Shown here piece after piece: positions 23,310-33,442 of a DNA stretch of 64,000 bases (the first letter of the stretch is position 1; the number at the start of each line of letters is the position of its first letter). The notes beneath the pieces were generated by a model, which made no database searches, had not been told where the DNA came from, and saw nothing but the letters and a program-made list of their open reading frames with translations. The stretch comes from Lepidodermella squamata. Taxonomy: Eukaryota; Gastrotricha. Made by a program: the position numbers and the translations under genes. The stretch lies in NCBI GenBank assembly GCA_047495785.1, contig JBLDXI010000013.1, positions 3,038,001-3,102,000 on the forward strand, in the 5' to 3' direction.

Positions 23310-24190
23310 ACCGTCATTTGGGGCAAAATGAACCTTTGGGGCTAATTGGCCAAAAATTGAGGTTTCCACATTTTTATCGATAGCTCAAAAACTACAAGGT
23401 AAAACTTCATAAAAATTTACGGGGACGATTATCAACAAGCCTCCTACAAGCCTGCAAATTTCCAGCCACGTATGTCCCGAAATGAGGTCACGGCATGTTG
23501 TTGCACAGAGGTGAGTTTAGGGAGGTAAAAATGACCCCTCTAAATTGAATTACCTGGAGCCAATCACGAGGTTTGATGATCAGATGAAATTTTTTCCTTT
23601 GACCATTTTCGTCGTAGATGACAGCAAAAAAAACCGCGACCCCAGGCGATGCACAGGTATGGCTAGGTGATTGTGGCCAAATTACCCCATGGAAAACTCA
23701 ATGATGGGGGCTAATTGGCCACCCTTATCCTTATAATGGGTTTTTAATATTTGATGATTGTGAGGGTTGAATGGTCGAGTGGTTGTGATGCGTCATCAGA
23801 ACTTGAGTGATCTGATGAGCGACGGTTCGAATCCTCATAAAGTAGCATTTTTTGCGCCGCATTTAATTTTTTTAATTTTTTGTTTTACTTTTCGCGGAGC
23901 AAAAAATGCTACTTTATGAGGATTCGAACCGTCGCTCATCAGATCACTCAAGTTCTGATGACGCATCACAACCACTCGACCATTCAACCCTCACAATCAT
24001 CAAATATTAAAAACCCATTATAAGGATAAGGGTGGCCAATTAGCCCCAAAACACCTGTCCAATTTGCCCCAAACCTGGGGCAAAATGAGCTTCCTATAAA
24101 ATCGGAATCAGGACCCTCTGAAACGTGTAAAAATGCGAAAAAAACAGGGGTTCATTTATTTCCGCGCCCATTTTGCCCCAATTTACGGTA
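23310..24190. mobile_element. Foldback DNA element with ~22-bp outer TIRs and nested perfect hairpin
   Basis: The outer ends are inverse copies: taccgtcatttggggcaa at 23310 and cattttgccccaatttac to 24190, with two mismatches in 22 nt. A TA at each end could be the target site. Inside, 23707-23855 and 23899-24047 are 149-nt arms that I find identical in inverse orientation, separated by a 43-nt AT-rich loop. The word GGGGCTAATTGGCC also occurs outside the hairpin at 23338. No protein is encoded, so it is non-autonomous. It ends 78 nt beyond the stop codon of the minus-strand peptidase gene. Confidence 0.7.
23765..23846 (+). other. tRNA-like pol III A/B box sequence inside the hairpin arm
   Basis: TGGTCGAGTGG at 23772-23782 fits the A box of Ser/Leu-type tRNAs, and GGTTCGAATCC at 23824-23834 fits a B box at a suitable distance. 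Acceptor and T stems do not pair well, so this is tRNA-derived sequence rather than a working tRNA. The inverted arm (23899-24047) carries the same boxes on the other strand. Confidence 0.5.
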
Positions 24191-24267
24191 CTATTGTATC
24201 AACTTCTATTTTTGTACCACCGGACGATAACAAATTCTGAACAATGGCACGTTTCACGAGCTATACA

Positions 24268-27203
24268 TCATCTAGTTAAAGTTTTGCCCCTGGCTATTTT
24301 CTCTGGGCAACAGTAAATGCATAGAGAAATCGATTTGTTCAACAGGCGAATTATTACATCCGCGTTGATGATATTGAGAAACGGCACGAGACCTGACGGT
24401 TCGCTGCTGTGCAGATCGTCAAATAAGTACTGGTTGCCGTCGATTGAAATCAACGCCACATAATGCCCTGACCCATACAAAATCGCCGAATGTCTGTGAT
24501 ATCTATAGCCGAGGAAAACGCAACTGCGCGGTAAGGAATCGAACGAGCGAGCATTGACTTGGCCGCTCGAATCATCAGAAGAGCAGTCAACGGCTAAAAC
24601 AGGAGGTACTGTTAAATTCGATTTATGCTGCGCTCGATGGTATGGGCGGCCACTGTAACGTTGTCCGTTACAGAACTTGGCTCTGTCGGGAGATGACTTT
24701 TTTTGGCGAAATAACGAAGTTAAGTTATTACCTTCGCCCGTCACGAGCGAGGCCGTCACGGTACGTTCCATCTGGAGGATTGCTTTCCTTGAAGATTCGG
24801 TCGCAAATAAAGGATTTAAAGGCATCGCAAGGAAATTCGAAGTCATCTTTGAGGGTCAAGAACCTGACAAACAAAACATTGGAGTTAGAGCACGATTCGC
24901 AAGTTTTATGCTTACTTGGACGGCTGGATTCTGGTCATGCAGCTGAAAGTTTCTGTCCTCATTCGTTGAGGACAATAATTTGAACTGCATGTTTGATTGA
25001 TAGCAAATTCGCAACTGTCAAAAATCCTGGAGAATGATGTTTACATTCGGTGGCTTATTGCAATATACGGTTTTATATATTCTTTACTTTGTGTACAAAC
25101 CATGAATTGATATCGACATATCACCATCAATCTTAGATGCTTTGAAAAAAGATGGAAGATAAGCCATGAGAATTTGTAGCCGCGCCTCGTTACTGCTCGA
25201 CTGGCTTCGAGATTGCCTAATTGTCTTGGCTGAAATTTTAAAAACATCGTCACACAGCTGTTCGAGGTTGTGTATTGCAGCGATGATGCAATCAATGGCA
25301 CATGTATTCCTAATGGAAATTCCTTTCACCGTTCCCCCTCCATTGCGCAGGAACATTCCATTTAACGGGGTGGCAGCAGGGGAATTCTGGCCAAAACCAT
25401 ACGCACGGTCCGGTTCCTGTGGAAGATCATCGTTCGATGTTAAGGCCGTGACCCGGAGATTTCTGATTTGTCATTTTATAACCATGGGATTCCCTCGCCT
25501 CATATTTTGACCTTAAATAATCATTTCAGTAAGCTAACAAAATCTCATCAGCCAATTCCTCACCGCTAGCGGAAGTTAAAAAAGGGAGAAATGTAAAACT
25601 CTCGAGAGTTTAATAGGGAATAATAGTGTGAATGTTCGCTATCATATTGTCAACTTTACCGAGAATTCCCACACTTCACTATTGTCCACAAGTGAATAAG
25701 GTGGAGGGTCCATCGGAAGAGATGTGGCTGTTGGGGAATGGTTTCTCGAATCTGCTCTTCTCACAGAAACGTTGGCACACACTGGACGGCTGGTTGACGG
25801 CAATTTTGGAGTGGGATCTTCAACAGGAGGCAAAGTTTTCTTGTTCGCCGCATTGATGCCGTTTTGGGATGAAGCTGATATCTCGTCCTGTGCATAAAAT
25901 TGGAATACACAAATCTTTTCCAGCTATTATGAAAGGAAAAGAATATATTTGGGCGAGAAAAGTGCATTCCCTTATAATATCAAATCATAAGGCTTCAGGT
26001 TATAATTATAAGAGTATAGTGTGAATGTTCGCTATTATTGTCAACTTTACCGAGAATTCCCACACTTCACTATTGTCCACAAGTGAATAAGGTGGAGGGT
26101 CCATCGGAAGAGTTGTGACTGTTTGAGAATGACTTCTCGAGTCTGCGAAAACGGGATGTCCAGAAGCGGACGCATCGAGTTTGCGTGGACCGCAGTCGGC
26201 TTGCTCTTCGATCTGATGGATAGCGACAGGCTCGACATTGGCAGCTGGGGTCTGGATTGCTTCAGCCATAGGCCGAGATCGTATACGCGTTGGATCGACG
26301 GGTGCCAACTGGGGTTTTGTGGCAGTCGCCGATATCAATTGCTGGTAAGCTTTGGCAAGGCGTTGGGCGGTCGAGTTCGTTGCGACAGGCGCAGACAGCA
26401 AGCGGGCGCGAACCCGGAATTGAAGTGAGGAGTCAGAAGTAGTTTCTACCAAAGGAGCTGCTCGCAGAGATGATGCCAAAGGCGGTGAATAAGCTGGAGG
26501 GTCTACTGGACGAGATGGGACTTTAGAAAATGTTTCCGTCAATGAAATTATTAAATATATCGCAACTCACTTCCATCAAGCCTTCTTTGCTTTAGAGCGC
26601 CCCATGGTGCTGGCGATGACCGACTTGCTCCGTCTGTTTCATACGGGGCATCAGATGGCAAGGAACACTGAGCTTCTCCTAGACGTCTTTTCAATGATGT
26701 TGCCAAGCGGCTTCCGATTTCAGCCGTATTGGCGGAAGAGGTTAGATTATTATTGACGTTATTAGCGCTGCTCAACTCGGCCGACGAAGTAGCAGATGTG
26801 GCCAATAACGGCATGTTGCCAGCATTCACGTGGTTCATTAGAGACAGTTCTGAAAAAAGAACCCATGATCGCAAATGCGCTTTGCTGTTTCATACGAACC
26901 TGAGGCTTTCCGCTGCGTATCTGCTCTGACGAAATTCTGGCGAATTCTACTCCCTATGACCCTCGTAGACTTTTCCGGCTTCTCGCGCGCTTTCTGAGAC
27001 TTTCCACCAGTAAGAGACTGAAAGACGCTTTGGAAAACACTGTGAAATTTGGAGAAGATCCCAGCTTTATTCTGAGACTGCTCCACTTCCTCTTCTTCCA
27101 TTGCAACATCCTCATCATCGGTAATAACATCATCATCTACACTTATCGGTCCATTAACACCCCCATTGCTAGCAGAATGCGACCCGAGGCTGTGAGTAGA
27201 CAT
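24268..27203 (-). CDS. USPL1/C19-like cysteine peptidase with disordered PPxY-rich N-terminus, eight exons, 738 aa
   Basis: Exons in transcript order: 26900-27203, 26571-26849, 26051-26520, 25660-25887, 25097-25416, 24916-24984, 24732-24863, 24268-24682. All phases match and give one frame. Residues 1-430 are disordered, with an acidic ISVDDDVITDDEDVAMEEEE stretch (SUMO-interaction-like) and repeated MDPPPYSLVDNSEVWEFS. The Cys box is at ~459-470 (GISIRNTCAIDC, C466) and the His box at ~673-690 (GHYVALISIDGNQYLFDD, H674, D689/D690). The NTC..DC form resembles USPL1, a SUMO isopeptidase, more than canonical ubiquitin proteases. Between the boxes lie NYC and FPC cysteines that could bind zinc. 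Predicted role: deconjugation of ubiquitin or SUMO; substrate unknown. Exons 3 and 4 share a duplicated end. Confidence 0.65.
25623..25721. repeat. Duplicated exon-end segment, copy 1
   Basis: About 99 nt nearly identical to 26016-26112 in direct orientation. It spans the end of a peptidase-gene exon (encoding MDPPPYSLVDNSEVWEFS), its splice donor and the first nucleotides of the intron. The duplication has therefore kept exon, donor and phase together, which explains the two equivalent exons. Confidence 0.75.
26016..26112. repeat. Duplicated exon-end segment, copy 2
   Basis: Partner of 25623-25721. The copies differ by only a few substitutions and a small indel (gctattattg against gctatcatattg), indicating a recent local duplication inside the peptidase gene. 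Confidence 0.75.
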
Positions 27204-27624
27204 GAGAAAGTCTAAATCAAAATATAGAATATGTCATAATAATAAACGATGTGATTAGCAAAGAAAACAAGCTAAAGGAAAAATTCATATATGCGGATGA
27301 AAAATTAAAAATAATGCATTCCTTTACGTCAAATTAAAGCTTCAGTTTAACACCAAGAGTACAGTCTGATAAGTCGCTTCCATCAGCATAAATACATCCT
27401 TTCCTTGTTTTGTCTGATTCGTTTTGTCGATAAGAGTATGTTATCATGCAAGCTCTGGGCGATAGTCGCTCGTGCTGAATTTTATCTGACGAGGCGCGAG
27501 CCGAGTCCTTAGAAGACAAGAGACGTAGCCGGTCATGGGACGAATGGCTATTACAATTCGTCTACCAAACCAGATTTTGATCCCTTGAAGATTTTAAAAT
27601 ATTTAATGGAAGTGGCTATTTACA

Positions 27625-27766
27625 CCCACTAAAGGGTGTCACAAGTTGACTATTTACACCCAGTGGGTGTTCTTAAGCTGCTAAATACACCCTTTTCGGG
27701 TGTAAATAGCAAGATTAGAGCACCCACTGGGTGTAAATAGTCAACTTGTGACACCCATTAGTGGGT
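27625..27766. repeat. Composite palindrome built from TATTTACACCC words
   Basis: Arms 27625-27692 and 27698-27766 are inverse copies with few mismatches (cacaagttgactatttac against gtaaatagtcaacttgtg). Inside, gggtgt/acaccc words recur in both orientations, so several alternative hairpins can form. No TSD identified. Confidence 0.65.
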
Positions 27767-28330
27767 TTCTTGGAGGTTGATAACGCGTTTCCACTATTGT
27801 TTTTCGTTTGCATTCTTCATATTTTTGAAATTTTGTGTGTAATTAATGCGCGAATGTCGGCCAAATTAACGCTATCAATCTCTCGAAAGACCCCACCTTT
27901 GATATTCTCGAAAAATTAGGGAATTTACATCTCCCCTCCCACTCAACGCTTATCAAAGCCGAATTTCTGGCTTTTGGCTTTTGGCAGAAAATAATATATC
28001 AAGAGACACGTTGATTGTTGAGAATTGTCCTCAAAATCGATAGATTAATCACGACGTCATGGGGAAGTTTTGATAGTGACATAAAATCGCAATCAGGCCC
28101 GAGCCATTAATTCAGTTTGCTGAAATTTGGAAAATCTCAGAAAAGCAGCGGCCAAGAAAGCAAAAACTCTTGATGAATCATTTCGGCACAGATAAATGTA
28201 CTAGCGTCAGATCTCTTTTTTATTTACCTATGCAAGCATCTATCCATTATAATGCTTCTGGGCGCAAAAAAATGTCTGAGCAAATAACAATCGTCAAGTC
28301 GTTCAAAAATCCAAAAAATCGACATTTGAT

Positions 28331-28548
28331 GATTTGCCTCGCTTGTAATATTTCTTAAAAATCAATTATTTTTCCAATCACCTTGCATCATTTGAAAGCT
28401 CGAAAGACGGGAAACATTATGGAACAAACTCTGTGATTTTATTGTAAATCGTTACGAAGCTAGTCACCTGTAAAGCCGGAGGGTCCAATAGTACCCTGTC
28501 CGAATTTATCCGGCGCCATGGTACTCAAAAACGGCAAAACGGCGTTTT
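28331..28548 (+). repeat. Dispersed ~200-bp repeat, copy 3
   Basis: Plus-strand copy with gatttgcctcgcttgtaata, ccaatcacctt, catttgaaagctcgaaagac, aacaaactctg, ccggcgccatgg. It lies in the second copy of the segmental duplication, so it probably duplicated together with copy 2. Confidence 0.6.
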
Positions 28549-28926
28549 TAAGGTTCGGATTGGTTTTTAGCATTGTTTTGGTTTCAGACGGAATAATTAT
28601 TGGTCAAAGTATCAGGCTACTCGAACTCTCTGAAACTGTTCCGTGATTGCGCACGTGAATTGGGTCATATAACAATAAAAATGACCTAGTAAGGTCAGAA
28701 TCGCAGTAATTCTGTTGTCCTGAAAAAAGAGAAGAGAACGAGCCGCAAGAACGAAAAAAATTCATTATTTTCAGTTGAAAATATTATTACACAATCAGAT
28801 AACAATCCAAAGGCGAAAAGCATTCTGAAGCTCTTGTGAAACTTTTTGATTCCATGCAATATTGGCCCCAAGGCTTTGATATGTTAATTGTTAACTATTT
28901 CTAAAAACAAACATCATTGTTTCTAG

Positions 28927-29084
28927 GTATAAATGCGGAACACGAGCTGAGCAATATGACTAATTACGATCATCAAGAGCTTGCCATGCTTCCGTACCTG
29001 GAAGCTGCGCCATATTTCAGCGCGGAATGGTTTCACTGGTTTGGCGATTTCATAGATCGAGTCGTTCAAGCAATCAGGAAATAA
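28927..29084 (+). pseudogene. Second relic family A exon 2
   Basis: After a tttctag acceptor, the frame reads NAEHELSNMTNYDHQELAML, then PYLEAAPYFSAEWFHWFGDF and a stop after VQAIRK. Relative to 22876-23004 the region upstream of ATG 28956 is better preserved (AEHEL aligns with VEHEF of A2). The phase at the acceptor does not fit the phase-0 intron of intact A genes and exon 1 is missing. Confidence 0.55.
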
Positions 29085-29778
29085 CAATCATGTGACAGCT
29101 TTTATTGTAAGCTGACAGCAAGAAGGACAGAACACATTTTCTTGCAAATTCAAGATGAATAATGCTGAGCTTGATGGCGGCGACTCGGTAAAAGACCTCG
29201 GAATCACTATTGACAAAATTTTAACTTCTCCGATCATTGTAACGCATTAGCAGCGGAATCCTTCGGATTGTGCACACTTTAAATGAATAAACGCTATCAG
29301 CATGATTTCTGTGTTTGTGTCCCACTTGGCGGATGGCGAAAAGTCCATTAAAGCCATCCTTTCTATCAATCTAGAAATTGCGCCTTTATCAGCAGGGGCG
29401 CAACTGACGTTATATTCGACTTCGTATTCGTATTTAGAATTTCAAGATGAATCAATAGTTAGTTGTTGTTTCCTCAACTTCAACGCAGCTTTTGACTGCT
29501 TATTCTTCACAGCGCGTTACCTTTGCTAAATGATTTGTCTTTAACTGTTTTGATATTCAAACCACATACCTGCAGGCTTACAGCTAACAGCTATCCAAGT
29601 CAATTTTTCGCTTCTCGCAAGTACCGGACAGGCAGCAGCATTGCTCCGCCAGAATTGATCTACGGTCTATGGCGTGTGCCCAAACGCAAGTATTGATCGA
29701 AATCGTCCCCAGCACCACAACGACGACAGCGACCATCACCTAGTTAATTCCACGAAATCTGATCGGACTTATACGGAC
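29085..29778. other. Upstream region of B3
   Basis: Spacer. The part from about 29.4 kb resembles 30.9-31.25 kb upstream of B4 (ttctcgcaagt, ggacaggcagc, ctatggcgtgtgccc, agtattgatcgaa), showing that B3 and B4 are units of one duplication. A frame starting at 29302 has no family signal. Confidence 0.4.
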
Positions 29779-30596
29779 ATGTCGAAGCATAGTTGCAGTC
29801 TTAATCTCGCCGAAGCAAATGATTTCCAGGCGGTTATCCACGGCCTTGCCGAGAGCATACAGCATAAATTGGATGCTGCTGTCTATGAATTTCTTAGAAC
29901 TGACCGGCAAGTAGCAAACAGCCAAGCTTTCCAAGCATTGGTAAACCTGCAGCGACAGGAATTACTGCGATTTCATGTAAAATATTTGAAAAAGTTGACA
30001 GATTCATGAAATATTTCAGATTTCAGGAAGAGTTTGAAAATGAATTTACCGGCCTGAGTGTCGAACAGCTGGAAGATGCTATTGAAGCCTACGATCAGCT
30101 GTCCGATTTCCTCGAGAACAACTTCTTCCATTTGCTATATGAAGAAACTCTGCGTGTTTTGAAGGTGGTTCGAGCTGGTGGCCACGTTGAAGTTGAGCAG
30201 TCCCGTCAGCGATTTCGAGAGATCTTGGATAGCATGAAAAATAATTTCAAGGAAGCTAATGAAGCCGTGACGCGTCAAAAGGAAGCTGAGAGGTCGATCA
30301 ACGACAATGAACAGCCTGAAGAAGATGACAGCCAACCACAGCCTTACACGTATTTTGCAGTCGATAACAATGACAACCAATCACAACCTGATCCCGATAA
30401 CGTAGTCGATGATGATAACAACCAATCACAGCCCGAACCCGATAACGCTGCTTATGAAGCTAGCAGCCGATCTCAGCCTGAACCCGATAACGCAGTCTAT
30501 GAAGCTAGCAGCCAATCTCAACCTGAACCCGATAATTCAGCCTCTGAATCTAACAACCAATCACAGCCTGAGCCCGATAGTGCCGCCAGCGATTAA
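29779..30596 (+). CDS. Family B protein 3 with repetitive acidic tail (two exons, 255 aa)
   Basis: Exon 1 (29779-29976) encodes LAEANDFQAVIHGLAESIQH, then LDAAVYEFL and LQRQELLRFH. Exon 2 (30027-30596) encodes EFENEFTGLSVEQLEDAIEA, FLENNFFHLL and a helical segment through EAVTRQKEAERSIND. The C-terminus from about residue 165 is a low-complexity array of about five 10-14-residue units on the theme NQSQPEPDN, ending AASD. Neither B1 nor the fusion has this tail. It lacks the Thr-rich N-terminus of B1; an alternative upstream start in the same frame would need a non-ATG codon. The intron is phase 0, as in other B genes. Function unknown. Confidence 0.6.
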
Positions 30597-31247
30597 TTTG
30601 ATTAAAGCTAACAACTGCTAAGAAAATCAGCATACCTGCTTACAATTTCGGAACAATTAACATTAACATTAATTGGTTGATAATAATTTCTTGTCTCATT
30701 AATGATTTTTCGCTAAACCGTGTACGCGTAAATCGTATATAATGTTAAGACGGCCATTCCTTTGAAGTTCATTACTAAGCTTGAGAAGAGAGAGAAACCG
30801 ATTTATGGGTAGTCTGTGTTACGGACATTTACAGTAATAAATACAGTAATTGGCTTTGACACTGTTGATGCCAAAGTTCTGCAGAAGTTTCATGTCTCAG
30901 GTGGGACTTTTAGCCGAACCAAAGACGATTCGATCCCAACTTCAGCGCAGCACAAAACGCTTTTCATTGCTTATTCTTCATCGCATTACCTAAGCTGAGT
31001 AATAGACCCGCCATCTTTGCCTTTGATGTATTGATATCCCACTACATATAGGCTAACCGCGATCGAAGTAGATTTATTATTTCTCGCAAGTGTCGGACAG
31101 GCAGCTGCACTGCAGCGCAAAAGTATTGATCTATGGCGTGTGCCCCCAACGTAAGTATTGATCGAATTGCGCGTCATCCACTACCACAACAAATACCACG
31201 AATAGCGACCATCACATAGTTAATTCCACAAAATCTGACCAGACAGG
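30597..31247. other. Spacer between B3 and B4
   Basis: AT-rich. From about 30.9 kb it is a diverged copy of the B3 upstream region. No exon supported; cccaacgtaagtattg near 31150 looks like a splice donor and might mark a 5' UTR exon. Confidence 0.35.
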
Positions 31248-31765
31248 ATGTCGCAGCATAGCCTCACCGAAGCGAATGATTTCCAGGCGGTTATCCACGG
31301 GCTTGCCGAGAGCATGCAGTATAACTTGGATGCTGCTGTCTATGAACTTCTTGGAACCGACATGCAATTAGCAAACAGCCAGGATTTCCAAGAACTGAGA
31401 AACCTCCAGCGACAGGAATTACTGCGATTTCATGTAATGTTGAAACAGTTAACAGATACATGAAATATTTCAGATTCATGTAGGAAGAGTTTGAAGATAA
31501 ATTCGCTGCCCTGAGTGTCGAACAGCACGAAGATGCACTTGAAGCCTACTATCGGCTGGGCAACTTTCTCGGCAACAGTTTCTTCCAATCGTTAGCCGAA
31601 GAAACCCTGCGTGTTTTCAAGGTGATTCAAGCTGGTGACCATGATGAGGTTGAACAGGCCCGTCAGCAATTTCGGGACATCTTAGATAGCATGAGAAATG
31701 AATTGAAGGAGACCTATGAAGCGGTGATACGTCAAAAGGCAGCTGACAAGTCGATCAAAGACTAG
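31248..31765 (+). CDS. Family B protein 4, truncated relative to B3 (two exons, 155 aa)
   Basis: Exon 1 (31248-31433) encodes TEANDFQAVIHGLAESMQYN and LQRQELLRFH. Exon 2 (31484-31765) encodes EFEDKFAALSVEQHEDALEA and SLAEETLRVFKVIQ. It ends at a TAG after KSIKD, exactly where B3 continues with an acidic Pro/Gln tail. Bases after the stop still resemble a short B3-like tail, so this copy lost its tail through a nonsense change. It may be a functional short form or an early pseudogene. Confidence 0.55.
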
Positions 31766-32773
31766 GAGCAGCCTCAAGAAGATGAGATCCAACCACAGCA
31801 GTCCTATCAATTTGAAATTTAATTTAACATTTTGAATTTGAAAGACGCATTTTCCTCTGAAGTTCATTACTAAGCTTGAGAAAACTCGTAGTACTTTATA
31901 TAATTCAGCTAATAAATCTTGCTGCAGTACAAAAAAGTTTTTGAGATTATCGCGGCACTACCTGGCAGAGGTGGAAACGCAGGTTGTGAAACCGGCCGGT
32001 CGAAAAACAGGTTACCGGTAACCGGTAATGTTCATAGTTTTAGGTCAAGGCCGGTTAGAGTAAAAGATGACCGGTTTACCGGGAAATCATACCACAGGAG
32101 AGCGAAAGAGTTTCGGGTAATAAAAAATGCGGTTTTTCGTATTGAAAACGGCTCTGGGAGGTTCACCAAATGTAAGAAGTGTAGCTTTGTAGAACAATTA
32201 ATTATTGCTTTGATATTTTTTATTGCGCATCTACACTTAAGAGCAGGTATTACCAATCCGTCTGGGTTGGGATTTGCGAGAAAATCCCGGTCAAAAGAGC
32301 TACCTTTATTCAACCTGGGACGAATTCTGTGCGATTTTCATGTTTTCTAGGATCTAGGACGAAAGCTGGTAGATATTTGAGGCGTGTTAGCGTTTCCATG
32401 AGCTCATTTTATTTTGAATAAAATCGCCGTTTTGTGGATTTTTTCTTTGATTTAATGAGCCAGGACTTCAACGTGGATGAAAATTCAGGTACAAACTTTT
32501 ATAAATTTGGAAATTATTTATTTTAAGGGTATTGTTTTTATTGAGCTGCTCCAGATTGGGCCTGAAATCGCGTGCCAGTAAGAGCAACCTGGTGCCATTC
32601 TTATAAATGAGAGCCGCCCGCCTTCATCTCGTCATTTTCGCTACTACAACACTTTGCGAGTTACTAAACACTCGAAAACACAAACACACACGTAGCATTT
32701 TCTATACAATTTTTATTAACTAAATTTTCAAATTCAATTCTTATTCACAATTTTTCTCTACGCCGATCCGAAA
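31766..32773. other. Spacer before Ly6-like gene 2
   Basis: About 1 kb. Around 31990-32095 the word ACCGG recurs in both orientations (accggtaaccggtaat, gaccggtttaccgg), a local imperfect palindromic cluster. The ACACTCGAAAACACAAACAC-rich stretch before 32774 is likely the 5' UTR of the next gene. No exon supported. Confidence 0.35.
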
Positions 32774-33323
32774 ATGTTCGAAAAAGTGGCCTACTCATTG
32801 TTGATGCTGTTCATTGCATTCGTTGTAACTCGTGGCCAAGATCCGGTCGCGAAAAGTGGAGAACCGACCCCTGCAAGTGAGTTTTCTGATTTTTAGAAAA
32901 ATTCATATAATTCATAGAATAATTCTAATGTGATTTTTTTTATTTTCAAAAATAGCACCTAGTCAGTTGACCTGTTTCGCGTGCCGAGGAACTGCCAGCG
33001 CTTGCGCGAATCAAATAAATCCGAAATACGTCAAATGTCCCGCAACGGCCGCCGGCTACTCCCCGGAACAGCTCGCTAATTTCAAGTGCATGCTGACCTA
33101 CAACAGCCTAGACAATACCGTTTACCAGGGCTGTGCCGCGAAATGCGACCCGGACAACACGGCGACTTACCAAAGGTCCTGCTTCTCGAAATCCTACGCC
33201 AACTGTCTCGAAGGCCAGTGCAACTTGATCAGCGGCGGCGGTGGTTCTGAATCCAACTTTGTCCGCACCGCGGCCCTTGTTCTATGCACAGCAATTGTAG
33301 CCTTTTTTCACCCTAATCATTAA
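32774..33323 (+). CDS. Ly6/uPAR-like secreted or GPI-anchored protein 2, two exons, 156 aa
   Basis: Exon 1 (32774-32876, 103 nt) encodes a signal peptide (SLLMLFIAFVVTRGQ). Exon 2 (32956-33323) encodes a Cys-rich domain beginning LTCFACRGTASAC, with VYQGCAAKC and CLEGQC, then a Gly-rich linker and a hydrophobic end (AALVLCTAIVAFF) suited to GPI attachment. Intron position and phase (phase 1) and exon 1 length are identical to those of 12902-13581, so the two are paralogues some 19 kb apart. Expected location is the outer cell surface; partner unknown. Confidence 0.75.
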
Positions 33324-33442
33324 AAAAAATAACTCGTCATTGTTATAAAAAATGTTGAAATTTCTTGATAAAATAATTTGATTTTTGTAACGCCAAACTT
33401 GAAAACATCATTTGATCGTAATAAATTTTATTAAAAATGCCT

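Larger units (their letters stand above)
27204..28926. other. Intergenic spacer with palindrome and segmental duplication
   Basis: Holds the upstream region of the minus-strand peptidase gene, the composite palindrome at 27625-27766, and from about 27.87 kb the second copy of the segment seen at 21.72-23.2 kb, including dispersed repeat copy 3. No exon supported. Confidence 0.45.

Noticed and set aside
23765-23846. A functional tRNA gene
   Set aside because: A and B boxes are good, but acceptor, D and T stems do not pair and the sequence is embedded in a perfect palindrome.
27625-27766. CRISPR-like array
   Set aside because: The repeated words are inverted and contiguous rather than direct repeats with spacers, and the genome is eukaryotic.
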